Source: Micromonospora fulviviridis (GTDB taxonomy: Bacteria > Actinomycetota > Actinomycetes > Mycobacteriales > Micromonosporaceae). From it: a DNA stretch of 64,000 nt. This document shows, piece after piece, positions 47,686 to 56,549 of the stretch (position 1 is its first letter; each line of letters starts with the position of its first letter). Position numbers and translations under genes: made by a program. The stretch covers positions 509,100-573,099 of the forward strand of contig NZ_BMRA01000005.1 in the NCBI RefSeq assembly GCF_014648395.1. The letters are read 5' to 3'. The notes below the pieces were generated by a model. That model was not told the origin of the DNA. It did not search any database and worked only from the letters and a program-made list of their open reading frames with translations.

Positions 47686-49239
47686 TCAGCAGGCGCGGAG
47701 GCGGTCCTTGGCGCGCAGCATCTCCCGGTCGGCCAGCTCGAAGGCGGCGCCCAGCGCCTCCCGGACGCTCACCCCGGTGCCCCCGTCGACCTCGGCGAAG
47801 CCGATGCTCACCCCGACCGGGGTGCCGGGGACCAGCGACTCCCAGTCCTCGGTGTGGACGGCGGCCTGGATCCGCCGGGCCACCTCGGCCGCCTCCGCCA
47901 TCCCGGTCTCGGGCAGCACCACGACGAACTCGTCGCCGCCGTACCGGGACACGAAGTCGCCCCGCCGCATCACGCGGTTGATCACCCCGGCGATCCGTTG
48001 CAGCACCAGGTCGCCGGAGTGGTGCCCGTGCCGGGTGTTCACCGCCTTGAACCCGTCGAGGTCGCAGACGCCGATCACCACCCGTTCGCCCCGGGCCACC
48101 ACGGCGCCGATGTAGCGCTCCAGCCGGCGCCGGTTGGGCAGCCCGGTGAGCGGGTCGGTCAGCGCCTCGCCCTCGTACCGGGCGGCCTCGCGGCGCATCT
48201 CCTCGTGGTCGATCCGGGCGGCGATGCCGTCGATGTAGACGTCCCGCAGCCGGTCGCTGCGCTGCGCGGCCAGCCGGAACGCGTGCCGGTCGGCCCGGTG
48301 CGCGGCGGCGTGGTCACCGGCCCGCGCCAGCGCCACGCTGCGCAGCCGGGGCGCCTCGGCGGCGCCCAGCGTCTCGTCGGAGACCTGGATGGTGTCCAGC
48401 CGGGTGACCGCCTCGATGGGGCGGCCCTCGGCGACGGCCAGGCAGACCTGGCCGAACTGGCGCAGGTCGCGGGCGCGGGCGCTGTCCCCGCCGTGCCCGA
48501 GCAGGCGGGCCGGGTCGGCGTCCCCGCCGGAGTCCACCCGGTCGCCGAGCGCCGCCCGGCGGGCGGCGGCGTAGCCGTAGGCGGCCAGGCTGCTCGGCCG
48601 GAGGTTCCCGGCCCGACCGCTGCGCAGGAAGCGGCTGAGGTCGCCGGCCACGTCGCGGAGCACCCGCAGGCAGCCGTCGCTGTCGCCGTTGTGGTCCAGC
48701 GCCACGGCGTTGCGCAGCCGGATGCCGGGCGCGGCGAAGGTCTCCTCGGGGATGCCCGCGGTCACGCCCACCTGGCGGGCGCGCTCGATCGCGCCGAGCG
48801 CGTGACCGTGGAAGCTCAGGTAGGAGTAGGCCATCGCCAGGTCGTGCCAGCCCCAGGCGGTGTCCCGGTCCGGGTCATCGTCGGCGCTCAGCGCCCGGGC
48901 CGCCCGGACCAGGTGTGTGACGCAGCGGTCCAGCGCCCCCTGGTGGTGGGCGGCGAGCGCGGCGAGGGCGTTGAGGTGCCCGTGCAGGTACGGCTCGGCC
49001 AGGTCCCGGACGGCGGCGGAGGCCTCCTCGATGGCCCGGGTGAACTCGGCCGTCCGACCGAGATTGATCAGCGCGGAGAGGCGCTGCACCAGCGCGTCCG
49101 CCCGCGCGTACGGGTCGTCGGTGGTGCGGATGACCCGGTCCAGCAGGGCGCACGCCTCCGCCGAGCGGCTGGCCTCCTGCAACGCCCGGGCGCGCCGGAG
49201 GGCGTCAACCTGGTCCTCGACCCGGTCGAGCCAGCCCAC
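47686..49239 (-). CDS. GGDEF diguanylate cyclase with N-terminal TPR-like region
   Basis: A 517-aa cytoplasmic protein. The N-terminal 340 residues are Ala-rich helical repeats resembling TPRs; the C-terminal GGDEF domain (about 360-515) makes cyclic di-GMP. The active site GGDEF is intact (RYGGDEFVVVL), and the inhibitory I-site R-x-x-D (RRGD) lies exactly 5 residues before it, so product feedback is expected. GTG 49239 is chosen as start because AGGGAGG lies 6 nt upstream; the frame extends to 49302 without a binding site. It sits between prfA and prmC on the opposite strand. A CATAAT -10 (49303-49308, minus strand) overlaps the prmC promoter. Confidence 0.9.
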   Translation of the reverse strand: MGWLDRVEDQVDALRRARALQEASRSAEACALLDRVIRTTDDPYARADALVQRLSALINLGRTAEFTRAIEEASAAVRDLAEPYLHGHLNALAALAAHHQGALDRCVTHLVRAARALSADDDPDRDTAWGWHDLAMAYSYLSFHGHALGAIERARQVGVTAGIPEETFAAPGIRLRNAVALDHNGDSDGCLRVLRDVAGDLSRFLRSGRAGNLRPSSLAAYGYAAARRAALGDRVDSGGDADPARLLGHGGDSARARDLRQFGQVCLAVAEGRPIEAVTRLDTIQVSDETLGAAEAPRLRSVALARAGDHAAAHRADRHAFRLAAQRSDRLRDVYIDGIAARIDHEEMRREAARYEGEALTDPLTGLPNRRRLERYIGAVVARGERVVIGVCDLDGFKAVNTRHGHHSGDLVLQRIAGVINRVMRRGDFVSRYGGDEFVVVLPETGMAEAAEVARRIQAAVHTEDWESLVPGTPVGVSIGFAEVDGGTGVSVREALGAAFELADREMLRAKDRLRAC

Positions 49240-49299
49240 TCGCGACCTCCCTGTGTGTGCGTCCGGACGCACCCGCTCGTGAGGTGACCCGCGACGCTT

Positions 49300-49308
49300 C
49301 ATGATTAT
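49300..49308. promoter_or_regulatory. Overlapping -10 elements of prmC (+) and cyclase gene (-)
   Basis: CATGAT (49300-49305) lies 6 nt before the prmC GTG on the plus strand. CATAAT (49303-49308) on the minus strand would give the cyclase gene a leader of about 57 nt. The two promoters share bases and should compete. Confidence 0.4.
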
Positions 49309-49311
49309 GTC

Positions 49312-50259
49312 GTGACCTCCCTACCGCAACACCCGTCCGAAGGGACAGAACGCGAGCGCCCCTCACGGGTGGTCGCCCGGGCCGCCCAGGCCCTCGCGGC
49401 GGCGGGCGTCGAGGCGCCCCGCGCGGAGGCCGAACTGCTGGCCGCGTACGTGCTGGAGGTGCCGCGCGGCCGGCTGGCGCTGGCCGACGGCTTCACCCCG
49501 GAGCAGAGCGACCGCCTCGACACGCTGGTCGACCGGCGGGTCGCCCGGGAACCCCTCCAGCACCTCACCGGCGCCGCCGGCTTCCGGCACCTGGAACTGG
49601 CGGTCGGCCCGGGCGTCTTCGTGCCCCGGCCGGAGACGGAACTGCTCGCGGGCTGGGGGATCGAGCAGGCGCGCCGGTGGCCCGCGCCGCTGGTCGTCGA
49701 CCTGTGCAGCGGGTCCGGCGCGATCGCCCTGGCGGTCGCGCAGGAGCTGCCGTCGGCCCGGGTGGTGGCGGTGGAACGGTCGCCGGCGGCGCTGGACTGG
49801 CTGCGCCGCAACGCCGCCGGGCGGGCCGCCGCCGGGGACCGGCCGATCGAGGTGGTCGCCGCCGACGTCACCGACCCGGGGCTCCTCGCCGACCTGGTGG
49901 GCCGGGTCGACGTGCTGCTCTGCAACCCGCCGTACGTGCCCCGGTCGGTGGTGGTGCCGCCCGAGGTGGCCGGCCACGACCCGGACGAGGCGGTGTTCGG
50001 CGGCGCGGACGGGCTGGACGTGATCCGCCCGGTGGTGGGCCGGGCCGCCGCGCTGCTGCGCCCGGGCGGGGTGGTCGGCGTCGAGCACGACGACACCCAC
50101 GCCACCGCGGTGCCCGCGCTGCTCGCCGCCGACGGCCGCTACGAGCGGGTCGAGGAGCACCGTGACCTGGTCGGGCGGCCCCGGTACGCGACCGCGTCCC
50201 GCCGGGCGGACGGCCAGCACGCCGACCCGGCCCCGGCGTGGCAGACTGGCTCCTCGTGA
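49312..50259 (+). CDS. prmC: Release factor glutamine N5-methyltransferase
   Basis: A 315-aa SAM-dependent methyltransferase (HemK) that modifies the Gln of the GGQ motif in release factors. The N-terminal helical domain (about 20-110) is followed by a class I methyltransferase fold with VDLCSGSGAIALAV (SAM loop) and the diagnostic NPPY at 205-208. The last residues are Ala/Gln-rich and may extend past the conserved core. GTG 49312 is 6 nt after a CATGAT -10 and lacks a Shine-Dalgarno sequence. Its TGA overlaps the ATG of the next gene (TGATG). Confidence 0.95.
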   Translation: MTSLPQHPSEGTERERPSRVVARAAQALAAAGVEAPRAEAELLAAYVLEVPRGRLALADGFTPEQSDRLDTLVDRRVAREPLQHLTGAAGFRHLELAVGPGVFVPRPETELLAGWGIEQARRWPAPLVVDLCSGSGAIALAVAQELPSARVVAVERSPAALDWLRRNAAGRAAAGDRPIEVVAADVTDPGLLADLVGRVDVLLCNPPYVPRSVVVPPEVAGHDPDEAVFGGADGLDVIRPVVGRAAALLRPGGVVGVEHDDTHATAVPALLAADGRYERVEEHRDLVGRPRYATASRRADGQHADPAPAWQTGSS

Positions 50260-50903
50260 TGCTCTACGACTGTCGGTCGCCCGCCGACCGGGACCGCGGC
50301 ATCGCCGCTGCCATCGAGGCGGTCAAGAACGGGGAACTCGTCGTCCTGCCGACCGACACGGTCTACGGCATCGGCGCCGACGCCTTCACCCCGTACGCGG
50401 TGAAGGCCCTCGCGGACGCCAAGGGTGGCGCCCGGCAGGCGCCCCCGGTGCTGATCGGTTCCCGGCACACCCTCGACGGCCTGGTCTTCTCGCTGCCCCG
50501 CTCCGCCCGCGAGCTGGTCGAGGCGTTCTGGCCGGGCGCGCTGACCATCGTGGTGGAGCACTCGCCGAGCCTGGCGTGGGACCTGGGCGACTCCAGCGGC
50601 ACGGTGGCGGTGCGGATGCCGCTGCACCCGGTGGCGCTGGAGGTGCTGCGGGAGACCGGCCCCATGGCGGTGGCCTCGGCCAACAAGGTCGGCCAGCCCG
50701 CCGCGCTCACCGCCGAGGAGGCCCGCGACCAGCTCGGCTACGGCGTCCGGGCCTACCTGGAGGCCGGCCCCGCCCCCGACCCGGTGCCGAGCACCATCGT
50801 CGACCTGACCGGCGAGGTGCCCCGCGTGCTGCGCCAGGGTGCGGTGAGCCTGGAGAAGCTGCGCGACGTGGTGCCGGACATCCTCGACGAGCGGGGGGTC
50901 TGA
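50259..50903 (+). CDS. L-threonylcarbamoyladenylate synthase (Sua5/YwlC/YrdC)
   Basis: A 214-aa YrdC-domain enzyme that makes threonylcarbamoyl-AMP from threonine, bicarbonate and ATP for the tRNA t6A37 modification. Landmarks are VVLPTDTVYGIGADAF, the R-x-P strand VAVRMPLHP, and ASANKVGQPA with the S-x-N motif; the product ends with PSTIVDLTGEVPRVLRQGAV as in the family. It lacks the extra C-terminal Sua5 domain. ATG 50259 is preferred because it overlaps the prmC stop; GTG 50238 lies within prmC. It is 0 bp from the next gene, so prmC, this gene and the phosphatase form one operon. Confidence 0.94.
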   Translation: MLYDCRSPADRDRGIAAAIEAVKNGELVVLPTDTVYGIGADAFTPYAVKALADAKGGARQAPPVLIGSRHTLDGLVFSLPRSARELVEAFWPGALTIVVEHSPSLAWDLGDSSGTVAVRMPLHPVALEVLRETGPMAVASANKVGQPAALTAEEARDQLGYGVRAYLEAGPAPDPVPSTIVDLTGEVPRVLRQGAVSLEKLRDVVPDILDERGV

Positions 50904-51515
50904 GTGCCCCCGTTCACCGTGCTGCACGTCTGCATGGGCAACATCTGCCGGTCCCCGATGGCCGAGCGGCTGCTGGTGCTCGCCGTGCGGGAGCGGCTGG
51001 GCCGCCTCGGCGTCGACCCGGCCCGCTCGGACGAGCTGGTGCACAGCCACAGCGCCGGCACCGGCGGCTGGCACGCCGGCGAGGAGATGAACCCGCCGGC
51101 CGCCCGGCAGGTGACCTCGCGCGGCGGTGCGGTGGACGGGTTCGCCGCCCGCCGGCTCCGCTCCGACCTCATCGACGCCGCCGACCTGGTCCTCACCGCC
51201 ACCGCCGACCAGCACGAGTACGTGGTGGCGCTGCGCCCGGACGCCGCCGCGCGCACCTTCGTGCTGGGCGAGTTCGGCCGGCTCCTCGGCGGGGTCGACC
51301 GGGCCGACCTGCCCCCCGTGGAGGCCACCCCGGAGTCGGTGTACGCCCGCGGCGTGGCGCTGGTCGAGGCGGCGGACGCGGCCCGGCAGGGCGGCACCGC
51401 GCTGTCCACCGACGACCTCGACGATCCCTGGGGCCGGGGCGACCAGTGCTTCAGCCGGGTGGCCGACGAGATCGAGGAGACCGTCCAGCCGCTGGCCGCC
51501 GCGCTCCTTCCCTGA
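50904..51515 (+). CDS. Low-molecular-weight protein tyrosine phosphatase
   Basis: A 203-aa LMW-PTP. The signature C-x5-R loop is at residues 10-16 (Cys10, Arg16; VCMGNICRSP) and the general-acid loop D-P appears in DDPWGRGDQ. It may dephosphorylate tyrosine kinases or arginine/tyrosine phosphoproteins. It starts with a GTG directly after the stop of the upstream gene and is co-translated with it. At 203 aa it is somewhat longer than the usual 150-160, with extra sequence between the P-loop and the DP loop. Confidence 0.93.
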   Translation: MPPFTVLHVCMGNICRSPMAERLLVLAVRERLGRLGVDPARSDELVHSHSAGTGGWHAGEEMNPPAARQVTSRGGAVDGFAARRLRSDLIDAADLVLTATADQHEYVVALRPDAAARTFVLGEFGRLLGGVDRADLPPVEATPESVYARGVALVEAADAARQGGTALSTDDLDDPWGRGDQCFSRVADEIEETVQPLAAALLP

Positions 51516-51628
51516 GGGTTCATCCTTTCTCGCGAACTTCCTGCGCGTTTCGCTGAAGATGGCGGCGAAACGGCCGATTCCGGTCATTCTGAACGGGTCC
51601 GTACGGCCGGCTCCTGCGGGGAGAGCTG

Positions 51629-53740
51629 ATGAACCGGGCCCATCTCGACAAGCTGTTCACCGTTCTGCTCGCCGGCGTGCTCGCCGGACTGGCCCTGGCC
51701 GCCGCGGCGCTGCCGGCCGCGCTGGTCTTCGGCCTCGGCTTCAAGAACCTGATGCCCTACACCGCGCTGCCGGAGTCGCTGAAGACGCCGCAGCCGGCCC
51801 AGCGCTCCAACCTCTACGCCAGTGACGGCCGCACCCTGATCACCTCCTTCTACGTGGAGGACCGGGTGGACGTGCCGGTCGGCGAGGTGGCGCCGGTGAT
51901 GCGGCAGGCCATCGTTGCCGCCGAGGACGTCCGGTTCTACGAGCACCACGGCGTCGACGTGCGCGGCGTGGCGCGCGCCTTCACGGCCAACCGGCGGGAC
52001 GGCACCCGGCAGGGCGCCTCCACGCTGACCATGCAGTACGTCCGCAACGCGCTGGCCGGTGACCCCCGGCTGACCGAGGAGCAGCGGGCGAAGGCCACCG
52101 AGATCACCGCTGGCCGCAAGATCCGCGAGATGCGGTACGCGCTGGCCCTGGAGCGCCGGATCAGCAAGGACGAGATCCTCGGGCGCTACCTGAACATCGC
52201 CTACTTCGGTGCCGGCGCGTACGGCATCGCGGCGGCCAGCAAGCGCTACTTCTCCACCACGCCGGCCAAACTCACCCTGGCCCAGTCGGCGCTGCTCGCC
52301 GGGCTGGTCCGCTCACCGGACACCGACGACCCGATCAACGGCGACGCCGACGCGGCGCTGGGCCGCCGGGCGTACGTGCTGGACCGGATGGTGGAGACCG
52401 GCCAGGTGACCGGGGCGGACGCGGCCCGGGCCAAGGGCGAGCAGCTCAACCTCAAGCCCAGCGCCACCCCCAACGACTGCACCGCGGTGCCCGCCGGGCA
52501 CAACGACTGGGGCTTCTTCTGCGACTGGTTCACCCAGTGGTGGAACGCCCAGCCCGCGTTCGGCAAGACGGTGGACGAGCGGCAGCGCACGCTGCGCCGG
52601 GGTGGCTGGTCGATCGTCTCCTCGCTCGACGCGGACGTGCAGGCCAAGGCCACCGAGCAGGTGCTGCGGATCTATCCGAACACCAACCAGCGGGCCGCGC
52701 CGACCGCGGTGGTGCAGCCGGGCACCGGCCGGGTGCTGGCCATGGCGGTGAACCGCAACTACAGCGTGACCCCGAACCCGGACGCCCGGCAGAACTACCC
52801 GAACACGGTCAACCAGCTGGTCGCCGGTGGCGCGGGCATCGAGGGCTACCAGGCGGGCTCGACCTTCAAGCTCTTCGCCCTGCTGGCCGCGCTGGAGTCC
52901 GGGCTGCCGCTGAACACCGAGTTCGACGCCCCCAGCGTCTTCGTCACCAGGTATCCGATCGACGGCGGTCCGGCGAGCTGCGGCGGCCACTGGTGCCCGG
53001 AGAACGCCAGCCCGTCCTGGATGAACGGCGACCGCACCATGTGGGACGCGTTCGGCCGGTCGGTGAACACCTACTTCGCCTGGCTGACCGAGCGGGTCGG
53101 CGCGGACCGGGTGGTGGAGATGGCCGAGCGGCTGGGCATCGTGTTCCGCTCGCCGGAGGACGCCAAGCTGGCCCGGGACGGCGCGGAGAACTGGGGTCCG
53201 TTCACTCTCGGGGTCTCCGCCACCACCCCGCTCGACCTGGCCAACGCGTACGCCACCGTGGCCGCCGAGGGGACCTGGTGCCGGCCCACCCCGATCGCCT
53301 CGATCACCGACCCCACCGGCCGGAAGATCGCGGCCGGCAACCCGGACTGCCGACAGGTGCTCGACACCGAGGTGGCCCGGGCGGCGGCGGACGCGGCCCG
53401 CTGCCCGGTCGGCGACCAGTCGATGTACCGCCGGTGCGACGGCGGCACCGCCGAGGAGCTGGCGCCCGGCCTGCGCCGCCCGCTCGCCGGCAAGACCGGC
53501 AGCTCGGAGCGGAACGCCACGGAGACCGTGGTCGCCTTCACCCCGCAGCTCTCCGTGGCGACCATCGCGGCGAACCCGGACAACCCCCGGGACGCCGTCG
53601 GCGGCGGGGTCCAGGTCCGCCAGATCGAGGCCGTGGGCCGGCTCCTCGCGTGGGCCTTGCGGGACCAGCCGGTCCTGGACTTCGTCCCGCCGAGCCAGAC
53701 CGTCGCCTTCGAACGGACCAGCCCCCGCACCGGCGACTGA
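51629..53740 (+). CDS. Class A penicillin-binding protein (GT51 plus transpeptidase)
   Basis: A 703-aa bifunctional peptidoglycan synthase. A single N-terminal TM helix (about 12-38) anchors it outside the cell. The GT51 glycosyltransferase domain (about 75-260) has the catalytic Glu99 in AAEDVRFYEHHG and QGASTLTMQYVRN. The transpeptidase domain (about 340-670) has Ser411 in S-T-F-K, S478-V-N480 and K622-T-G624. The short cytoplasmic N-terminus and lack of PASTA domains separate it from the PonA-type enzymes. A GGGGAGA binding site lies 5 nt before the ATG. Its own 113-bp upstream region separates it from the phosphatase gene. Confidence 0.93.
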   Translation: MNRAHLDKLFTVLLAGVLAGLALAAAALPAALVFGLGFKNLMPYTALPESLKTPQPAQRSNLYASDGRTLITSFYVEDRVDVPVGEVAPVMRQAIVAAEDVRFYEHHGVDVRGVARAFTANRRDGTRQGASTLTMQYVRNALAGDPRLTEEQRAKATEITAGRKIREMRYALALERRISKDEILGRYLNIAYFGAGAYGIAAASKRYFSTTPAKLTLAQSALLAGLVRSPDTDDPINGDADAALGRRAYVLDRMVETGQVTGADAARAKGEQLNLKPSATPNDCTAVPAGHNDWGFFCDWFTQWWNAQPAFGKTVDERQRTLRRGGWSIVSSLDADVQAKATEQVLRIYPNTNQRAAPTAVVQPGTGRVLAMAVNRNYSVTPNPDARQNYPNTVNQLVAGGAGIEGYQAGSTFKLFALLAALESGLPLNTEFDAPSVFVTRYPIDGGPASCGGHWCPENASPSWMNGDRTMWDAFGRSVNTYFAWLTERVGADRVVEMAERLGIVFRSPEDAKLARDGAENWGPFTLGVSATTPLDLANAYATVAAEGTWCRPTPIASITDPTGRKIAAGNPDCRQVLDTEVARAAADAARCPVGDQSMYRRCDGGTAEELAPGLRRPLAGKTGSSERNATETVVAFTPQLSVATIAANPDNPRDAVGGGVQVRQIEAVGRLLAWALRDQPVLDFVPPSQTVAFERTSPRTGD

Positions 53741-53754
53741 CCGCGGGGCCCGGG

Positions 53755-55224
53755 TCAGCGGTGGCCGGGCCGCTCGGCGCCGCGGGCGATGTTGCGGGCC
53801 ATGCCGCCGAAGACGACGGCGTGGAACGGGGCGACCGAGGCCCAGTAGAGGTGACCGGGAAGGCCGTGGGGAAGGAAGACGGCGCGTTGGACGTACCGGC
53901 TGTGGCCGTCGCCGGCCGGCTCGACGCGCATCTCCAGCCAGGCCCGGCCGGGCAGCCGCATCTCGGCGCGCAGCCGCAGCAACTCGCCCGGGACGATCTC
54001 CTCGACCCGCCAGAAGTCCAGCGCCTCGCCGATTTGGAGGTGGTGCGGGTCGCGCCGGCCCCGGCGCAGCCCCACCCCGCCGATCAGCCGGTCCAGCCAG
54101 CCCCGGACCGACCAGGCCAGCGGGAACGAGTACCAGCCGTGCTCGCCGCCGACCCCCTCGACGACCCGCCACAGCGCGGCCGCCGGGGCGTCCACCGCCC
54201 GCTCCCGCACGTCGGTGTACGCCGTCCCGCCCGTCCACTGCGGGTCGGTGGGCAGCGGCTCGGCCGGGGCGTCCGGCCCGCTCGCGGTCGACCATCGGGT
54301 CTCGACCTGGCCGTCGCGGACCTTCGCCAGCGCCAGGGCCACCGCCTCGTCGAAGCCGGTCAGCCCACCGGGCGGGTCGGGCACGTACCGGGCGATGTCG
54401 TGCTCGTGGGCGACCGCCTCGTGGACCAGGCTCTCCACCAGCGGCCGGGCGATCGAGCTCGGCACCGGCGTCACCCAGCCGACCCAGTACGACGAGAGCG
54501 ACGGGGTCAGCGGCCGGACCGGCAGGATGATCCGCCGGCGCAGCCCGGCGACCCGCGCGTACCGCTGCATCATCTGCTCGAAGGTCAGCACCTCCGGGCC
54601 GCCGATGTCGAAGCCCCGGTTCACCTCGGGCGGCAGGTCGGCGCAGCCGACCAGGTAGCGCAGCACGTCGCGGACGGCGATCGGCTGGATCCGGTTGCGC
54701 ACCCAGCGCGGCGTGACCATGCCCGGCAGCCGCTCGGTCAGATAGCGCAGCATCTCGAACGAGGCCGAGCCGGACCCGATGATCACGGCGGCCCGCAGCA
54801 CCACGGCCGGCACCCCGCTCGCCAGCAGGATGCGGCCGACCTCCGCGCGGGACCGCAGGTGCGGCGACGGGACCTTCAGGTCCGCCGCCGGCTCCGGCCC
54901 GCCCAGGTAGACGATCCGGCGTACGCCCGCGGCGCGGGCCGCCTCGGCGAAGTTCGCCGCGGCCTCCCGGTCGGCTGCCTCGAAGCCGCGCTGCCCGAGC
55001 GAGTGGACCAGGTAGTACGCCACGTCCACGCCCTCGAACGCGGCCGGCAGCGTCTCCGGTTTCCGCAGGTCGCCCTCGGCGATCTCGGCCCGGGACGCCC
55101 ACGGCACGTCGCGCAGCCGCCCCGCCTTGCGGGCCAGGCAGCGGACGGTGTGCCCCTCGGCCAGCAACCGGGGTGCGAGGCGGCCGCCGATGTAACCCGT
55201 GGCGCCGGTGACGAGGCATCTCAC
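53755..55224 (-). CDS. Atypical SDR with C-terminal DUF2867 domain
   Basis: A 489-aa protein made of an NAD(P)-binding atypical SDR domain (about 1-290; GATGYIGG at 7-14, YYLVHSLG, DIGGPEVLTFEQMM) and a DUF2867 domain (about 335-480; LIGGVGLRRGRRDP, FHAVVFGGMARNIAR). Such fusions are frequent in actinobacteria; substrates are unknown. The start is a GTG at 55224, 7 nt after a CAGACT -10 on the minus strand, without a Shine-Dalgarno sequence. It is divergent from glyA with only 35 bp between the starts. Confidence 0.87.
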   Translation of the reverse strand: MRCLVTGATGYIGGRLAPRLLAEGHTVRCLARKAGRLRDVPWASRAEIAEGDLRKPETLPAAFEGVDVAYYLVHSLGQRGFEAADREAAANFAEAARAAGVRRIVYLGGPEPAADLKVPSPHLRSRAEVGRILLASGVPAVVLRAAVIIGSGSASFEMLRYLTERLPGMVTPRWVRNRIQPIAVRDVLRYLVGCADLPPEVNRGFDIGGPEVLTFEQMMQRYARVAGLRRRIILPVRPLTPSLSSYWVGWVTPVPSSIARPLVESLVHEAVAHEHDIARYVPDPPGGLTGFDEAVALALAKVRDGQVETRWSTASGPDAPAEPLPTDPQWTGGTAYTDVRERAVDAPAAALWRVVEGVGGEHGWYSFPLAWSVRGWLDRLIGGVGLRRGRRDPHHLQIGEALDFWRVEEIVPGELLRLRAEMRLPGRAWLEMRVEPAGDGHSRYVQRAVFLPHGLPGHLYWASVAPFHAVVFGGMARNIARGAERPGHR

Positions 55225-55231
55225 GGCTTCC

Positions 55232-55251
55232 AGTCTGCGGCTCCGTAGACT
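55232..55251. promoter_or_regulatory. Back-to-back leaderless promoters, SDR gene (-) and glyA (+)
   Basis: CAGACT on the minus strand (55232-55237) lies 7 nt before the SDR GTG; TAGACT on the plus strand (55246-55251) lies 8 nt before the glyA GTG. The two -10 elements are 8 bp apart, so any -35 contacts must overlap the other promoter or gene. Confidence 0.5.
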
Positions 55252-55259
55252 CCTTCGCT

Positions 55260-56549
55260 GTGGAGAACGCGAGGAACGCCTTCTGGGGGCCGGACTTCCA
55301 GCAGCTCAGCACCGTCGATCCGGAGATCGCCGAGGTGGTGCTGGGGGAGTTGGCGCGGCTGCGCGGCGGGCTGCAACTGATCGCCAGCGAGAACCTCACC
55401 TCGCCCGCGGTGCTGGCCGCCCTCGGCTCCACGCTGACCAACAAGTACGCCGAGGGCTACCCGGGCCGGCGCTACTACGGCGGCTGCGCCGAGGTGGACC
55501 GGGCCGAGGAACTCGGCATCGCCCGGGCCAAGGAGCTGTTCGGGGCCGAGCACGCCAACCTCCAGCCGCACTCCGGCGCGAGCGCCAACCTGGCCGCGTA
55601 CGCCGCCCTGGTGCAGCCGGGCGACACCGTGCTGGCCATGGACCTGCCGCACGGGGGGCACCTCACCCACGGCAGCCGGGTGAACTTCTCCGGCAAGTGG
55701 TTCCACCCGGTCGGCTACACGGTGCGGCGGGACACCGAGCTGATCGACTACGACGAGGTCCGCGACCTGGCGCTCGCGCACCGGCCGAAACTCATCATCT
55801 GCGGCGCGACGGCGTACCCCCGGTTGATCGACTTCGCCCGGTTCCGGGAGATCGCCGACGAGGTCGACGCCTACCTCATGGTGGACGCGGCGCACTTCAT
55901 CGGGCTGGTCGCCGGCCGCGCCATCCCGTCCCCGGTGCCCCACGCCGACGTGGTCACCTGCACCACGCACAAGGTGCTGCGCGGCCCGCGCGGCGGCATG
56001 ATCCTCTGCCGGGAGCCGCTGGCCGCCCGGATCGACAAGGCGGTCTTCCCCTTCACCCAGGGCGGCCCGCTGATGCACGCGGTCGCCGCCAAGGCGGTCG
56101 CCCTGCGCGAGGCCGCCCAGCCCGAGTTCCGGGCGTACGCCTCCCAGGTGGTCAGCAACGCGCAGGCGCTCACCGACGGGCTGGCCGCCGAGGGCATGCG
56201 GCCGGTCTCCGGCGGCACCGACACCCACCTGGCCCTGATCGACCTGCGGGAGACCGGAGTGACCGGGGCCGCGGCGGAGGCGCGCTGCGACGCCGCCGGC
56301 ATCACCCTGAACAAGAACGCCATCCCGTACGACCCGCAGAAGCCGATGGTCGCCTCCGGCATCCGGGTCGGCACGCCGAGCGTCACCACCCAGGGCATGC
56401 GCGAGGGGGAGATGCGCCGGATCGCCACGCTGATCGCCCGGGCGGTGCGCACCGACCCGGAGTCGCCCGGTGGCGCGGACGAACTGGGCCGGATCGCCGG
56501 CGACGTGACGGAGCTGGTCGGTGCCTTCCCGGCGTACCCCCGTGGCTGA
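55260..56549 (+). CDS. glyA: Serine hydroxymethyltransferase
   Basis: A 429-aa fold-type I PLP enzyme that interconverts serine and glycine while charging tetrahydrofolate with a one-carbon unit. The PLP Lys238 lies in TCTTHKVLRGPRGG; ENLTSPAVLAALGS and NKYAEGYPGRRYYGGC are the substrate and folate segments. Length is normal. GTG 55260 has no Shine-Dalgarno sequence and follows a TAGACT -10 by 8 nt. The stop codon overlaps the start of the small membrane-protein gene that leads into the ATP synthase cluster. Confidence 0.96.
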   Translation: MENARNAFWGPDFQQLSTVDPEIAEVVLGELARLRGGLQLIASENLTSPAVLAALGSTLTNKYAEGYPGRRYYGGCAEVDRAEELGIARAKELFGAEHANLQPHSGASANLAAYAALVQPGDTVLAMDLPHGGHLTHGSRVNFSGKWFHPVGYTVRRDTELIDYDEVRDLALAHRPKLIICGATAYPRLIDFARFREIADEVDAYLMVDAAHFIGLVAGRAIPSPVPHADVVTCTTHKVLRGPRGGMILCREPLAARIDKAVFPFTQGGPLMHAVAAKAVALREAAQPEFRAYASQVVSNAQALTDGLAAEGMRPVSGGTDTHLALIDLRETGVTGAAAEARCDAAGITLNKNAIPYDPQKPMVASGIRVGTPSVTTQGMREGEMRRIATLIARAVRTDPESPGGADELGRIAGDVTELVGAFPAYPRG

